DNA from: Gordonia humi
GTDB lineage: Bacteria; Actinomycetota; Actinomycetes; Mycobacteriales; Mycobacteriaceae
Length of the DNA: 64,000 bases
NCBI RefSeq assembly: GCF_014197435.1
Contig: NZ_JACIFP010000001.1
Coordinates: 2,232,001 to 2,296,000 of the forward strand
Direction: 5' to 3'
In this document: one piece after another, positions 1 to 11,562 of the stretch
Layout: each line of letters begins with the position of its first letter
How positions within the stretch are numbered: position 1 is the stretch's first letter
Notes under the pieces: generated by a model
Told to the model about the DNA's origin: nothing
Databases searched by the model: none
The model's input: only the letters and a program-made list of their open reading frames with translations
Position numbers and translations under genes: made by a program

Positions 1-545
1 ACCAGCGTGTCGAAGAACTCGCCGACGACGGTCGAGGAGATCAGACGTGCCCACAGGTGTCGCTCGCCGGCTCGTTCCTTCATCTTGACCAGCACGTACG
101 AGTTCAGCAGCTCGCCGACGACGTAGCCGGCAAGGCCGGCGGCGACGATCTGCGGAACCGACCCGAGGACGGTGTCGAACGACGACTGGCCGTCGTAGAA
201 GTCGGCGGCGGGCAGTTTGATGGCGATCCAGAAGCACAGCGAGGCGAGCAGGATCACGACGAAGCCCGCCGCGACGGTGCGACGCATCGCCCGGAAGCCG
301 TACACCTCGCTGATCACGTCGCCGATCACGTAGCTGAGCGGGAACATGAAGAACGCGCCGTCGGTCACCAGTCCGTTGACGTGCAGCGGTCCGAGGTCGA
401 AGTGCAGCCAGCCGTCGAACAGCACGACGGCCTTGGTCGCCGCGATGTTGCTGATCAGCATGATGCCGACGAACAACGCGGTCAGAATCGGAAAGTACGG
501 GCTGGAGATGCGCGCGAAGACGGCGCGCCCGACGGTGGTGGTCAT
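1..545 (-). CDS. VUT family (YhhQ-type) queuosine precursor transporter, 3' end outside the window
   Basis: The minus-strand frame opens at the ATG at 543-545 and stays open to base 1, giving about 181 residues before the window ends. The start MTTTVGRAVFARISSPYFPI is followed by hydrophobic segments typical of the VUT/YhhQ family, including a glycine/aspartate-rich stretch (PLSYVIGDVISEVYGF, about residues 70-85) that is the family hallmark. Known members are inner-membrane proteins implicated in uptake of queuosine precursors. The start overlaps the stop of the DUF4307 gene (ATGA), so the two are probably co-transcribed. The C-terminus is missing only because the window begins inside the gene. 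The family assignment is firm and the substrate is inferred. Confidence 0.85.
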   Translation of the reverse strand, partial: MTTTVGRAVFARISSPYFPILTALFVGIMLISNIAATKAVVLFDGWLHFDLGPLHVNGLVTDGAFFMFPLSYVIGDVISEVYGFRAMRRTVAAGFVVILLASLCFWIAIKLPAADFYDGQSSFDTVLGSVPQIVAAGLAGYVVGELLNSYVLVKMKERAGERHLWARLISSTVVGEFFDTL

Positions 546-1000
546 GCGGCGGGCTTCAGATACGGGGGAACGGATGTGCTGCAGCCGAAGACCTCACCGA
601 TGACGGCGGGTTCCGACGTGTGCACCTCGGTCTTGGCGCCGACCTGCGTCTCGCCGCCCGCGGGCACGAGGACTTCGCGGCGACCGACCTCGGCGCCGTC
701 CTGATTGCGGGCGCGCACGACGCAGGCGACGGCCTCGTCGGGATCGGCCCGGTTCACCGTGTACTGCACCGACACGGTGTCCGACGACACGATCTCGAAG
801 GCGGTCGCGTCGCCCGACACCGCCGGATCGGCGAATCGGTCGTACGCGAAATACGCGATGGCGACTCCGATCACAACGACGCCGATCGAGAGCACGTAGA
901 ACCATCGTTTCCTGCTCGATGGAGTCTGTTCGGTCGGATATGTCGCGCGGGGACCGCTGTGCGGGGTGGGGCCGATGCCGCCCCCGTCTGAACTGCTCAC
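542..1000 (-). CDS. DUF4307 single-pass membrane protein (Rv1081c-like)
   Basis: This is a 152-residue protein starting with GTG. A short polar N-terminus rich in Ser/Gly/Pro is followed by one hydrophobic helix (about residues 35-52, YVLSIGVVVIGVAIAYFAY). The rest is a predicted extracytoplasmic beta-rich domain with conserved cysteines (ACVVRARNQDG and the CSTS near the C-terminus). This matches DUF4307 proteins, encoded divergently from mca in mycobacteria (Rv1081c next to Rv1082), as here. No function is established. Its stop overlaps the start of the downstream transporter by four bases (ATGA), indicating an operon. Confidence 0.85.
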   Translation of the reverse strand: MSSSDGGGIGPTPHSGPRATYPTEQTPSSRKRWFYVLSIGVVVIGVAIAYFAYDRFADPAVSGDATAFEIVSSDTVSVQYTVNRADPDEAVACVVRARNQDGAEVGRREVLVPAGGETQVGAKTEVHTSEPAVIGEVFGCSTSVPPYLKPAA

Positions 1001-1048
1001 GTGTCAATACCTACCATGAGTACTAACAGCGAGCGAAGGTGAGGAAGC

Positions 1049-1930
1049 GTGAGCGAACACGCGAACGGTCTGCGTCTCATGGCCGTGCACGCACATCCCG
1101 ATGACGAATCGAGTAAGGCGGCCGCGACCTTGGCGAAGTACGCCGCCGAGGGACACGACGTGATGGTCGTGACCCTCACGGGCGGCGAGCGCGGCGACGT
1201 GCTCAACCCGGCGATGGACCGTCCGGGCGTGCTGGAGAATCTGCCGGAGGTGCGACGCGAGGAGATGGCGAAGGCCGCGGCCGCACTGGGCGTGCAACAC
1301 CACTGGCTCGGCTACATGGACTCCGGTCTGCCCGAGGGCGATCCGATGCCGCCCCTGCCGGAGGACTGTTTCGCACTGGTGCCGCTCGAGGAGTCGACCG
1401 GCCGTCTCGTCGAAGTGATCCGTTCGTTCCGGCCGCACGTGATCATCACCTACGACGAGAACGGCGGCTATCCGCATCCAGACCACATCCGCTGCCACGA
1501 GGTCTCGGTCGCGGCGTTCGACGCCGCAGGCGATGCCGAGCAGTACCCGGACGCCGGCGAGCCGTGGACTCCGCTGAAGCTGTACTACACGCACGGATTC
1601 ATTCGTGCCCGCATCAAGCGGTTCGCCGAGGCCTTCGACGCCGAGGGCCGGGAGAACCCGTTCGCCGAATGGCTGAGCAAGTGGAGGACCGACCAGGGCG
1701 ATCTGATGGCGCGAGTGACCACCCAGGTCACCTGCGGCGACTACTTCGGTCAGCGCGATGACGCGCTCCGCGCCCACGCCACCCAGGTGGACCCGAACGG
1801 ATTCTTCTTCGCGGTGCCGCTGGAGTGGCAGCGGGAGATGTGGCCGACCGAGGAGTTCGAGTTGGCCCAGACGAGGGTGAAGACGTCGATCCCCGAGACC
1901 GACCTCTTCGCGGGAATCGAGCAGGTATGA
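1049..1930 (+). CDS. mca: Mycothiol S-conjugate amidase
   Basis: This 293-residue protein of the PIG-L/LmbE zinc hydrolase fold cleaves mycothiol S-conjugates to release mercapturic acids and glucosaminyl-inositol, a cytosolic detoxification step specific to Actinobacteria. The metal-binding motif AHPDDE is at residues 15-20 and the second histidine motif HPDH at 143-146. The length matches M. tuberculosis Mca (288 aa), and the long insert after residue 150 distinguishes it from most PIG-L proteins. The GTG start is preceded by a purine-rich ribosome site (GGTGAGGAAG). MshB is the close paralogue and the main alternative, but the Rv1081c-Rv1082-Rv1083-like neighbourhood supports Mca. It overlaps the next gene by four bases. 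Confidence 0.93.
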   Translation: MSEHANGLRLMAVHAHPDDESSKAAATLAKYAAEGHDVMVVTLTGGERGDVLNPAMDRPGVLENLPEVRREEMAKAAAALGVQHHWLGYMDSGLPEGDPMPPLPEDCFALVPLEESTGRLVEVIRSFRPHVIITYDENGGYPHPDHIRCHEVSVAAFDAAGDAEQYPDAGEPWTPLKLYYTHGFIRARIKRFAEAFDAEGRENPFAEWLSKWRTDQGDLMARVTTQVTCGDYFGQRDDALRAHATQVDPNGFFFAVPLEWQREMWPTEEFELAQTRVKTSIPETDLFAGIEQV

Positions 1931-2223
1931 GTCTGTCAGCATGGGCGAGCAGCGCGGTGGTGCTGGCGGCCGATCAGGAGCCCAAGGGCCCCGAGTTCGG
2001 CAAGGCGTCGCCCCTGGGGCTTCTCATCATCATCGTGCTGCTCGTCGCGGTGTTCCTGCTGATCCGCTCGATGAATCGTCAGCTCAAGAAGCTTCCAGAG
2101 AGTTTCGACACCGATCATCCCGAAGCCGATCAAGCCTTCGACGAGGGCACCGAGGCGTCAGCGGCCGATGAACCGGACCCCGGCGAGACCGAGTCGAAAT
2201 CGGATGCAGGGGGATCGTCGTAG
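1927..2223 (+). CDS. Small single-pass membrane protein (Rv1083-like)
   Basis: This 98-residue protein has its ATG overlapping the mca stop (ATGA), so it is translationally coupled to mca. A short Ala-rich N-terminus is followed by a linker ([14 protein letters not shown]), one hydrophobic helix (about residues 32-48, [18 protein letters not shown]) and an acidic, low-complexity C-terminal tail rich in Glu, Asp and Ala. Its place immediately after mca matches Rv1083 of M. tuberculosis. Nothing in the sequence indicates an enzymatic role. The acidic cytoplasmic tail might bind a partner, but this is a guess. Confidence 0.8.
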   Translation: MSLSAWASSAVVLAADQEPKGPEFGKASPLGLLIIIVLLVAVFLLIRSMNRQLKKLPESFDTDHPEADQAFDEGTEASAADEPDPGETESKSDAGGSS

Positions 2224-2312
2224 GCGCATTCGTGGCTGAACGGCGCCGCTCGACCCGGGATGATGACGACGGGTAGTCCGTGGGCCGACCACCTCCGTGG
2301 CACGCTGGAGTA

Positions 2313-4310
<1,998 letters not shown>

Positions 4311-4387
4311 CACGGTGCGGCGGCGGTTCCGGGCGGTGGACGGGGGTGCATTCGACACGTCGTCGGCGCGGTGCTACCGTCGACGAC

Positions 4388-4453
4388 GTGTCCAACACCT
4401 CGTATTGGCGGTTCTTTATCCAGGCTCCGGGTGAGCCTGCGATGAAGCGGTAA
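4388..4453 (+). CDS. Aromatic-rich leader peptide of the DAHP synthase gene
   Basis: A 21-codon ORF starts with GTG at 4388 and ends at TAA 4451-4453. It encodes MSNTSYWRFFIQAPGEPAMKR if GTG is read as Met. The run Tyr-Trp-Arg-Phe-Phe at codons 6-10 contains all three aromatic amino acids, the end products that regulate the shikimate pathway. The ORF lies 150 bases upstream of the DAHP synthase gene, overlaps the left arm of a perfect 12-base stem, and is followed by a second hairpin. This is the classic layout of transcription attenuation by ribosome stalling. The peptide itself is expected to have no function after translation. No consensus ribosome site is obvious before the GTG. Confidence 0.7.
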   Translation: MSNTSYWRFFIQAPGEPAMKR

Positions 4454-4506
4454 TACGCGCGTCGAAGACCCGGAGCCTGAAGCAGTGACCACTCGGTCGC
4501 TGCTTC
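4421..4506 (+). promoter_or_regulatory. Attenuator-like tandem hairpins in the DAHP synthase leader
   Basis: Two stable structures follow the aromatic codons of the leader peptide. Stem 1 pairs CAGGCTCCGGGT (4421-4432) perfectly with ACCCGGAGCCTG (4468-4479) across the leader stop codon. Stem 2 is GAAGCAGTGACC (4479-4490), a four-base loop, and GGTCGCTGCTTC (4495-4506), 12 pairs including one G-U, followed by a weak T-containing stretch (TGTCGTTTC). A ribosome stalled on the Tyr-Trp-Phe codons would cover the left arm of stem 1 and change what the right arm can do. Which structure ends transcription, and whether a third pairing competes, cannot be decided by eye. Confidence 0.65.
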
Positions 4507-4603
4507 TGTCGTTTCCGGGATGGATCACGCACAGTGAAGCGTTTCGGATACGGCGCCGGTAGATCAGATACCCCGCGATATGCGCACCGAAAGGCGACAA
4601 CCC

Positions 4604-5698
4604 GTGACCATCACGACTCCCGAAGCAACCAGTACCGCGACGTCCGACCGGCGGGTGGTCGCATTCTCGCCGATTCCGTCGCCGCGCGAGTTGCTGGCCG
4701 AACTCCCGCTGACCGACCGTCGCGCCGAGGTCGTGGCCCGCGACCGCGAGGAGATCGCCGCGATCATCGCCGGCCGCGACGACCGGATGATCGTCGTCGT
4801 CGGGCCGTGCTCGGTGCACGACCCCGAGGCCGCCCTCGACTACGCGCGGCGTCTGGCACCGCTGGCCGCCGAATACGCCGACACCCTGAAGATCGTGATG
4901 CGCGTGTACTTCGAGAAGCCGCGCACCACCGTCGGATGGAAGGGCCTGATCAACGATCCGGGCATGGACGAGACCTACGACGTGGAGCGCGGTCTGCGTA
5001 CGGCGCGCCGACTGCTGCTCGACGTGATCGACCTCGGGCTGCCCGTCGGCTGTGAGTTCCTGGAGCCGACCAGCCCGCAGTACATCGCCGACACCGTCGC
5101 CTGGGGCGCGATCGGCGCACGTACCACCGAGTCGCAGGTGCACCGCCAGTTGGCGTCGGGGCTGTCGATGCCGATCGGCTTCAAGAACGGCACCGACGGC
5201 AACGTGCAGGTGGCCATCGACGGCGCGCAGGCCGCGGCCGCCCCGCACGTGTTCTTCGGCGTCGACGACGCCGGGCGCGGCGCCGTGGTGCAGACCTCGG
5301 GCAACGAGGACTGCCACATCATCCTGCGCGGCGGCACCCCCGGGCCGAACTACGATGCCGCCTCGGTCACCGCGGCCGTCGCCGCACTGGCGAACGCCGG
5401 ACAGTCGCCGAAGGTGATGGTCGACTGCTCGCACGCCAACTCGGGCAAGGACCACGAGCGCCAGGCGGTCGTGGCCGTCGAGGTGGCGAACGAGTTCGCC
5501 GCACGACGGGCCGCGGGCGAGCCGGTCCGTCTGTCCGGCGTGATGCTGGAGAGCTTCATCGAGCCCGGCAACCAGCCCGTGCCGTCCGACGCCGACGGCC
5601 GCGCCGCCCTCGTCTACGGCAAATCGGTCACCGACAAGTGCATGGGCTGGGACGCCAGCGTCGACGTGCTCCAGGCGTTGGCTCGAGCCGCTCGGTGA
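4604..5698 (+). CDS. aroF: 3-deoxy-7-phosphoheptulonate (DAHP) synthase, class I
   Basis: This enzyme condenses phosphoenolpyruvate with erythrose 4-phosphate, the first step of the shikimate pathway. It is 364 residues from the GTG at 4604, with the AroFGH signatures VVVGPCSVHDPEAALDYA, RVYFEKPRTTVGWKGLIND, GARTTESQVHRQ, GFKNGTDGN and DCSHANSGKD in order. This is the class I (E. coli-like) type, not the class II AroG typical of M. tuberculosis. It resembles corynebacterial AroF. GTG 4604 is preferred because AAAGG lies about ten bases upstream, whereas the in-frame ATG at 4580 has no ribosome site. An aromatic leader peptide and hairpins upstream suggest attenuation. Confidence 0.93.
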   Translation: MTITTPEATSTATSDRRVVAFSPIPSPRELLAELPLTDRRAEVVARDREEIAAIIAGRDDRMIVVVGPCSVHDPEAALDYARRLAPLAAEYADTLKIVMRVYFEKPRTTVGWKGLINDPGMDETYDVERGLRTARRLLLDVIDLGLPVGCEFLEPTSPQYIADTVAWGAIGARTTESQVHRQLASGLSMPIGFKNGTDGNVQVAIDGAQAAAAPHVFFGVDDAGRGAVVQTSGNEDCHIILRGGTPGPNYDAASVTAAVAALANAGQSPKVMVDCSHANSGKDHERQAVVAVEVANEFAARRAAGEPVRLSGVMLESFIEPGNQPVPSDADGRAALVYGKSVTDKCMGWDASVDVLQALARAAR

Positions 5699-5734
5699 CT
5701 GACGACCCGCGGTGACCGATGGCGCGCGCTGCGG

Positions 5735-7471
5735 TCACGTCGCGATCGAGAACTGTTTGATCTTGCGGTAGATCGTGGCGCGACTCAGACCGAGGGACTC
5801 GGCGGCCGCGCGCTTGTTGTAGTCGTTCTCGGTGAGTGCTCGGACGATGGCGTCCCGTTCGAGCGCCTCCATCTGCGAGAGTGTGTGCCGGCCGAAGGTC
5901 CGGCACACCGGCGGCAGCTGATCGACCTCGATCACCCCTGCTCGCTGCTGTCGGACCACCATCGCGAGTATGTTCCGGAGCTCGGCGACGTTCCCGGGCC
6001 ATCCGTACTTGGCGAGCTGACGCATCGCGGCCGGCGACATGCTCACGTCGTCGCCGCGCGTCAGGCGCCGTAGGAGCAGGGGGACGAGGTCCTGGAGGTC
6101 TTCGACGCGGTATCGCAGCGACGGGACGCCGATGGTCCGCATGAACATCGGCAGAAGCACGGTGTCGAGGGTCGTGTCACCGTCGCTGATGTCGGCGGTC
6201 ATGCCGAGCCACCCGTCGTCGACCTTGTCCGAGACGAGCGCCGCGATGTGCTCGACCGTGTCGGCGTCGAGGGTGTCGATATCGCGGAGCACGATGTTGA
6301 AGCCCTCGTGGTCGAGCTCGTCGGCGAGTTCGACCAACCCGTCCCCGGTGGACAGATGTTCCGGCGCGAACACGCGGACGTGACCGGATCGGTGGACCTC
6401 GGCGGCGGCCTTGAGCGCCGAGCATCGGCCGGTGCCGCGTTCGCCCGCGGCGACCGCCCACTGCGATGTCTCCAGCGCGCGCAGCAGATCCGAGCAGGTC
6501 TGCCGCCACATGGAGCTCCGACCGACCATGCCGGGGAGCGACACCGGGACTCGGCGGACGTTCGGCCGCGTGGCCGCGGCCTCCACGACGTGCACGGTGA
6601 ACAGGGCCGCCGCATCCATCGTCTCGATCGTGTCGACTCGTGTGATTCGCACCGTGATCCCGCTGGGGAGTTCGTCGACAGTCGAGCGGGTCGCCGTCGA
6701 CGTGGCGTCGACGGCGTGCTCGATCAGCGCCGACTGGTCGGTCGACTCGATGGTCCGACGGAGCCGCTGATTCATCAGGACGAGATCGTCGCTCACCGCG
6801 AGGACCATGGTGCCGACGTGTCGGCGGCAGGCGACGTTGTAGGCCTGCAGAAGCGCCGACTGCACGGTGCCGCTGAACTCGAGGAGACGATCCTCGATCT
6901 GTTTGGCGGCCGACAATGCGAGCGTCATCATGAGACCGCCGCCGTGCTCGATGCGGCCGGTCAGGTCGAGGACACCCAACAGGCGTCCGCTCGTCGGGTC
7001 GACGATGGGCACACCGGCGCACGCGAGGTCGACGAGCGACTCCCGGTAGTGTTCGGCGCCGACGACGAGCGTCGGCTTCCTCGTCTCGAGTGTGGTCCCG
7101 ATGCCGTTGGTGCCGACCGAGCTCTCCGAATAACTGAATCCGGGTGCGAGGTGGACGGTGTCGAGGTCGCGGCCGAGGCGCCCGACGGCGCCGGCCCGGC
7201 TGAGGACGACACCGTCGTCGGATGTGAGGATGGCGCTGACCGGTTCGGCCTCGAGCCCTTCGGCGAGTCGACGCATGATCGGACGTGCGGCCTGGACGAG
7301 GGGACTGTCGAGCTCGGGCTCCCGGATGAACGGCAGGTCGACCGGATCGACCGACACCTCCATGGCTTTGGATCTTCGCCACGAGTTGAAGATCGATTCG
7401 CGCACACCGCTCGACAGCGCCTCTTCCGAGAGAAAGCGGTATCGGACCGCGGTGAGATCGAGTTCAGGCAT
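5735..7471 (-). CDS. AcoR/MimR-type transcriptional activator of the monooxygenase operon
   Basis: A 578-residue regulator with an N-terminal GAF-like sensor (about residues 50-190), a central AAA+ region (about 310-500) and a C-terminal Fis-type helix-turn-helix ending NDYNKRAAAESLGLSRATIYRKIKQF. The arrangement is that of AcoR and of MimR, the acetone-responsive activator of mycobacterial mimABCD. The Walker A is altered (AGERGTGRC, with Arg where Lys is normal) and no GAFTGA loop is present. It therefore looks unable to engage sigma-54, in keeping with the absence of sigma-54 from Actinobacteria. It lies downstream of the operon on the same strand, separated by a strong hairpin. A palindrome upstream of it recurs upstream of prmA. 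The inducer, perhaps a ketone or secondary alcohol, is inferred. Confidence 0.88.
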   Translation of the reverse strand: MPELDLTAVRYRFLSEEALSSGVRESIFNSWRRSKAMEVSVDPVDLPFIREPELDSPLVQAARPIMRRLAEGLEAEPVSAILTSDDGVVLSRAGAVGRLGRDLDTVHLAPGFSYSESSVGTNGIGTTLETRKPTLVVGAEHYRESLVDLACAGVPIVDPTSGRLLGVLDLTGRIEHGGGLMMTLALSAAKQIEDRLLEFSGTVQSALLQAYNVACRRHVGTMVLAVSDDLVLMNQRLRRTIESTDQSALIEHAVDATSTATRSTVDELPSGITVRITRVDTIETMDAAALFTVHVVEAAATRPNVRRVPVSLPGMVGRSSMWRQTCSDLLRALETSQWAVAAGERGTGRCSALKAAAEVHRSGHVRVFAPEHLSTGDGLVELADELDHEGFNIVLRDIDTLDADTVEHIAALVSDKVDDGWLGMTADISDGDTTLDTVLLPMFMRTIGVPSLRYRVEDLQDLVPLLLRRLTRGDDVSMSPAAMRQLAKYGWPGNVAELRNILAMVVRQQRAGVIEVDQLPPVCRTFGRHTLSQMEALERDAIVRALTENDYNKRAAAESLGLSRATIYRKIKQFSIAT

Positions 7472-7519
7472 GGTTCTCTCTTTCAGACGACTGGGCTTGG
7501 GCCGTCCTCCTCTAGATTA

Positions 7520-7555
7520 TGACGTAAGTCACGCTGGGGTGTCTCACTCTGAGAC
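7520..7555 (-). promoter_or_regulatory. Promoter region of the activator gene with two palindromes
   Basis: GTCTCACTCTGAGAC (7541-7555) is a perfect inverted repeat with 6-base arms (GTCTCA/TGAGAC) and a 3-base centre. The same sequence with two changes occurs upstream of prmA at 17076-17090. A second palindrome, TGACGTAAGTCA, lies at 7520-7531. Reading the minus strand, CATAAT then follows at about 7513-7518 as a plausible -10 hexamer, and the activator ATG is about 45 bases further on. The shared palindrome is a good candidate binding site for the Fis-type regulator, so the gene is probably autoregulated. The binding itself is inferred. Confidence 0.6.
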
Positions 7556-7633
7556 GATCCTCGCGTGGGTCAATGCTCTGTGGTGTGTTCTCGCCCGGTG
7601 GTTCGAGGCCGGGCTGGACAGAGAACAGTGCTG

Positions 7634-7685
7634 AGGGCGGGGCGGTGAAGACTTCCGGGGAATCATCTTCACCACCCCGCCCTCA
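7634..7685 (-). terminator. Strong hairpin terminating the monooxygenase operon
   Basis: Nineteen-base arms, 7634-7652 and 7667-7685, pair with a single mismatch around a 14-base loop. The left arm begins GAGGGCGGGG and the right arm ends CCCCGCCCTC. It starts 20 bases after the stop of the ABM-domain gene and precedes the activator gene promoter. It therefore separates the nine-gene operon from its regulator. There is no clear U-tract, which is common for hairpins in high-GC Actinobacteria. Confidence 0.8.
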
Positions 7686-7704
7686 GCGCGGCAGGATCGA
7701 CAGG

Positions 7705-8025
7705 TCAGACCTGCAACTCGCCCATCTCCGACCACCCGTCGCCGTCGACCTCGCGGCTGATGATCCGCGGGGTCTCCTTCAGTGCCGGGCGCATCGCGTC
7801 GAGGCCGTCCTTGAAGTGCTGCGCGTTGACGTGCGCGCCTCCGGCGTCACCGTCGGCGAAGGCTTCGACGAGGGCGAACTCCGACGGGTCGTCGGTGCTG
7901 CGGAACCAGTCGAACCAGAGATTCCCGGGTTCGCCGCGGGTCGCTTCGGTGAAGGGCCGGGTGCGGTCGAGCCAACCGTCGACGTGCTCGTCCTTCACCT
8001 TGAATCGGACGACGATGAAGATCAT
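7705..8025 (-). CDS. ABM-domain (antibiotic biosynthesis monooxygenase-like) small protein
   Basis: A 106-residue protein with the ferredoxin-like alpha/beta fold of the ABM/quinol monooxygenase family. It has MIFIVVRFKVKDEHVDGWLD at the start, GNLWFDWFRSTDDPSEFALVEAF in the middle and AHVNAQHFKDGL before the last strand. Members are dimeric and range from quinone-forming oxygenases (YgiN, ActVA-Orf6) to proteins of no known activity. Here it is the last gene of the monooxygenase operon, nine bases after groEL. A role in handling an oxidised product, such as a quinol if the monooxygenase also hydroxylates phenols, is conceivable but unsupported beyond context. Confidence 0.85.
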   Translation of the reverse strand: MIFIVVRFKVKDEHVDGWLDRTRPFTEATRGEPGNLWFDWFRSTDDPSEFALVEAFADGDAGGAHVNAQHFKDGLDAMRPALKETPRIISREVDGDGWSEMGELQV

Positions 8026-8034
8026 GGCTGCTCC

Positions 8035-9753
<1,719 letters not shown>

Positions 9754-10779
9754 CTAGGGGATGAGGATGGCGCGTCCTCGGACCTTGCCCGCGTCGAGGT
9801 CGGCGAGCGCTGTCGCGAAGTCGGCGAGTGGGTAGGTGCTGGTGTGGAGCTTCACTTTGCCCTGTGCGGCCAGGACCATGAGCTCCCCGAGATCGTTGTA
9901 CGACCCGACGAGGTTGCCGATGAAATTGATCTCGGTGGAGATGATGTCGATCGTCGGGACGTCGATGTTCTCGCCGTAGCCGACCACGTAATAGCTGCCG
10001 GCCCGGCGGAGCATCGCGACGCCCTCGGCGGTGGCACCGCCTTCGCCGACGAAGTCCAGGACTGCTTCGGCACCGTGGCCGCCGGTCATCTCGAGGATCT
10101 TCTCGACATGGGTTCCGTCGGCGACGATGCCGTGGTTGGCGCCGACCTCGACGGCCAGCGCCACCGCGTCCGGGTTGCGGTCCACGACGACGATCGTGAC
10201 GCCGCTGATCGCGGACAGGACTTGGATGCCGATGTGGCCGAGGCCGCCCGCGCCGATCACGACGCAGGTCTGTCCCGGTCGAGTGTCTCGGGCCACTTTC
10301 GCGGCCGCGTGGTAGGCGGTCAGGCCCGCGTCCGCGAGCGCCGCGACGTCGGCGGGCTCCAGCGAGTCGTCGAGTCTGACGACGCTGCGCGCAGTGGTCT
10401 TCAGATACTCGGCGTACCCGCCGTCGGTGTCGATGCCCGGGAACTGCTGGTTCTCGCAGTGGACGTCGTCCCCGGCGCGGCAGGCCCGGCACAGCCCGCA
10501 GGTGATCAGCGGATGCAGGATCACCTTGTCGCCGACAGCGACGTTGGTGACCGCGGAGCCGATCTCCTCGACCCAGCCGGCGTTCTCGTGACCGATCGTG
10601 TACGGCAACGCGACCTGTGATTTCGCTTCCCACTGGCCCTCGAGGACGTGCAGGTCGGTGCGGCACACGCCGGCGCCGCCGATCCGCACGATCACGTCCA
10701 GGGGTCCGCTGACCTCGGGTTTGTCGATCTCGGTCAGTTCCATCGGCTGGTGGTAGCCGACGACGCGTACAGCTTTCAT
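9754..10779 (-). CDS. adh1: Zinc-dependent alcohol dehydrogenase of the monooxygenase operon
   Basis: This 341-residue medium-chain dehydrogenase has catalytic zinc ligands in GAGVCRTDLHVLEGQ and GHENAGWVEEIG. Four structural-zinc cysteines are in CGLCRACRAGDDVHC, and the NAD-binding GAGGLGHIG lies near residue 175. In propane-oxidising Gordonia an adh gene sits next to prmABCD and oxidises 2-propanol to acetone, the presumed role here. The ATG at 10777-10779 overlaps the stop of the DUF59 gene by four bases, so translation is coupled. An upstream in-frame ATG would add 16 residues overlapping that gene and was rejected because MKAVRVVGYHQP is the usual family start. Confidence 0.92.
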   Translation of the reverse strand: MKAVRVVGYHQPMELTEIDKPEVSGPLDVIVRIGGAGVCRTDLHVLEGQWEAKSQVALPYTIGHENAGWVEEIGSAVTNVAVGDKVILHPLITCGLCRACRAGDDVHCENQQFPGIDTDGGYAEYLKTTARSVVRLDDSLEPADVAALADAGLTAYHAAAKVARDTRPGQTCVVIGAGGLGHIGIQVLSAISGVTIVVVDRNPDAVALAVEVGANHGIVADGTHVEKILEMTGGHGAEAVLDFVGEGGATAEGVAMLRRAGSYYVVGYGENIDVPTIDIISTEINFIGNLVGSYNDLGELMVLAAQGKVKLHTSTYPLADFATALADLDAGKVRGRAILIP

Positions 10780-11552
10780 TGCTTCTCCCGGGTGTTCGTG
10801 ATGAGCGGGCCCGAGGTGCCGTCGCACTCGTCGCCCTCATAGCGGGTGGCCAGCACCCCGCGGCACCAGTGGCCGTTGCCTTCGATGGAGATCCGGACCG
10901 AGCGCGCGAACCGGAGTTTCACCGGGATCTCGTCGTCGGGGATCGGATGCCCGTGATCGTCCACCAGGACGCGGCTGTTGGGGCAGGCGGACAGGCCTAT
11001 CGCCACGCGGCGACGCAGCAGTGCCGTCTTGTACTGGCCGGACGGAAGGTCACGCAACAGGACCTTGCCGACGGCCTCGTTGGTGGTGCCGCCCGCCTTG
11101 ATGAGGGAGGTCAGCGAGCGTTCCATCGCGGCCGTGTGGGCTTTGCGCATGAACGTCAGGCGGAGTTCGTCGAGACTGTCCTGCGCCTCGTGACCGAACG
11201 TCCCGCGGTATCCGGCGTGCGCGGCCAGGCCGGCGTTGATCTTGTCGCTGTCGTGGTGATCGTCGAGCATCACGCGCACGATGCCGATGTCGTCGATCAT
11301 CTCCAGGGCGTCCAACGCGTCGGAGGCCATCAGGTACGCGAAGTTCGGCGAGCAGAACGCGGTCGGAAGCCGCAGATGGACCTCCACGCCCTGGTCGTCG
11401 ACCGCGACGGAGCGCACGAAGTACAGGTCGGTGATGGGTTCGTCGAGCTCGGGGTCGATCACGGTGTCGAGTGCGGCCATGATGGCCGCCTCCAGAGACG
11501 GTGCGTCGGGGCTCGACCGGCGGGAGGTCGGCCGTTCATCCAGAGTGGTCAT
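10776..11552 (-). CDS. DUF59/MIP18 metal-sulfur assembly-type protein of the monooxygenase operon
   Basis: A 258-residue protein. Residues about 20-110 form a DUF59 domain (ALDTVIDPELDEPITDLYFVRSV) with the conserved Pro-Thr-x-x-Cys loop (PTAFCSPN). The remaining 150 residues are an alpha-helical extension then a small beta domain with two CxN/CxG cysteines (SACPNSR, HWCRGVL). DUF59 proteins take part in Fe-S cluster assembly or transfer. In this operon it could help metallate the di-iron hydroxylase or the Fe-S reductase, which is inference from context. ATG 11552 was chosen over 11570 because GAGG lies eight bases before it and 11570 would overlap the amidohydrolase stop. Confidence 0.85.
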   Translation of the reverse strand: MTTLDERPTSRRSSPDAPSLEAAIMAALDTVIDPELDEPITDLYFVRSVAVDDQGVEVHLRLPTAFCSPNFAYLMASDALDALEMIDDIGIVRVMLDDHHDSDKINAGLAAHAGYRGTFGHEAQDSLDELRLTFMRKAHTAAMERSLTSLIKAGGTTNEAVGKVLLRDLPSGQYKTALLRRRVAIGLSACPNSRVLVDDHGHPIPDDEIPVKLRFARSVRISIEGNGHWCRGVLATRYEGDECDGTSGPLITNTREKQ

Positions 11553-11562
11553 GGCAGCGGCC

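Noticed and set aside
4580..4603. ATG at 4580 as the aroF start
   Set aside because: In frame and possible, but without a ribosome site. GTG 4604 has AAAGG at suitable distance, and the extra eight residues (MRTERRQP) do not resemble homologues.
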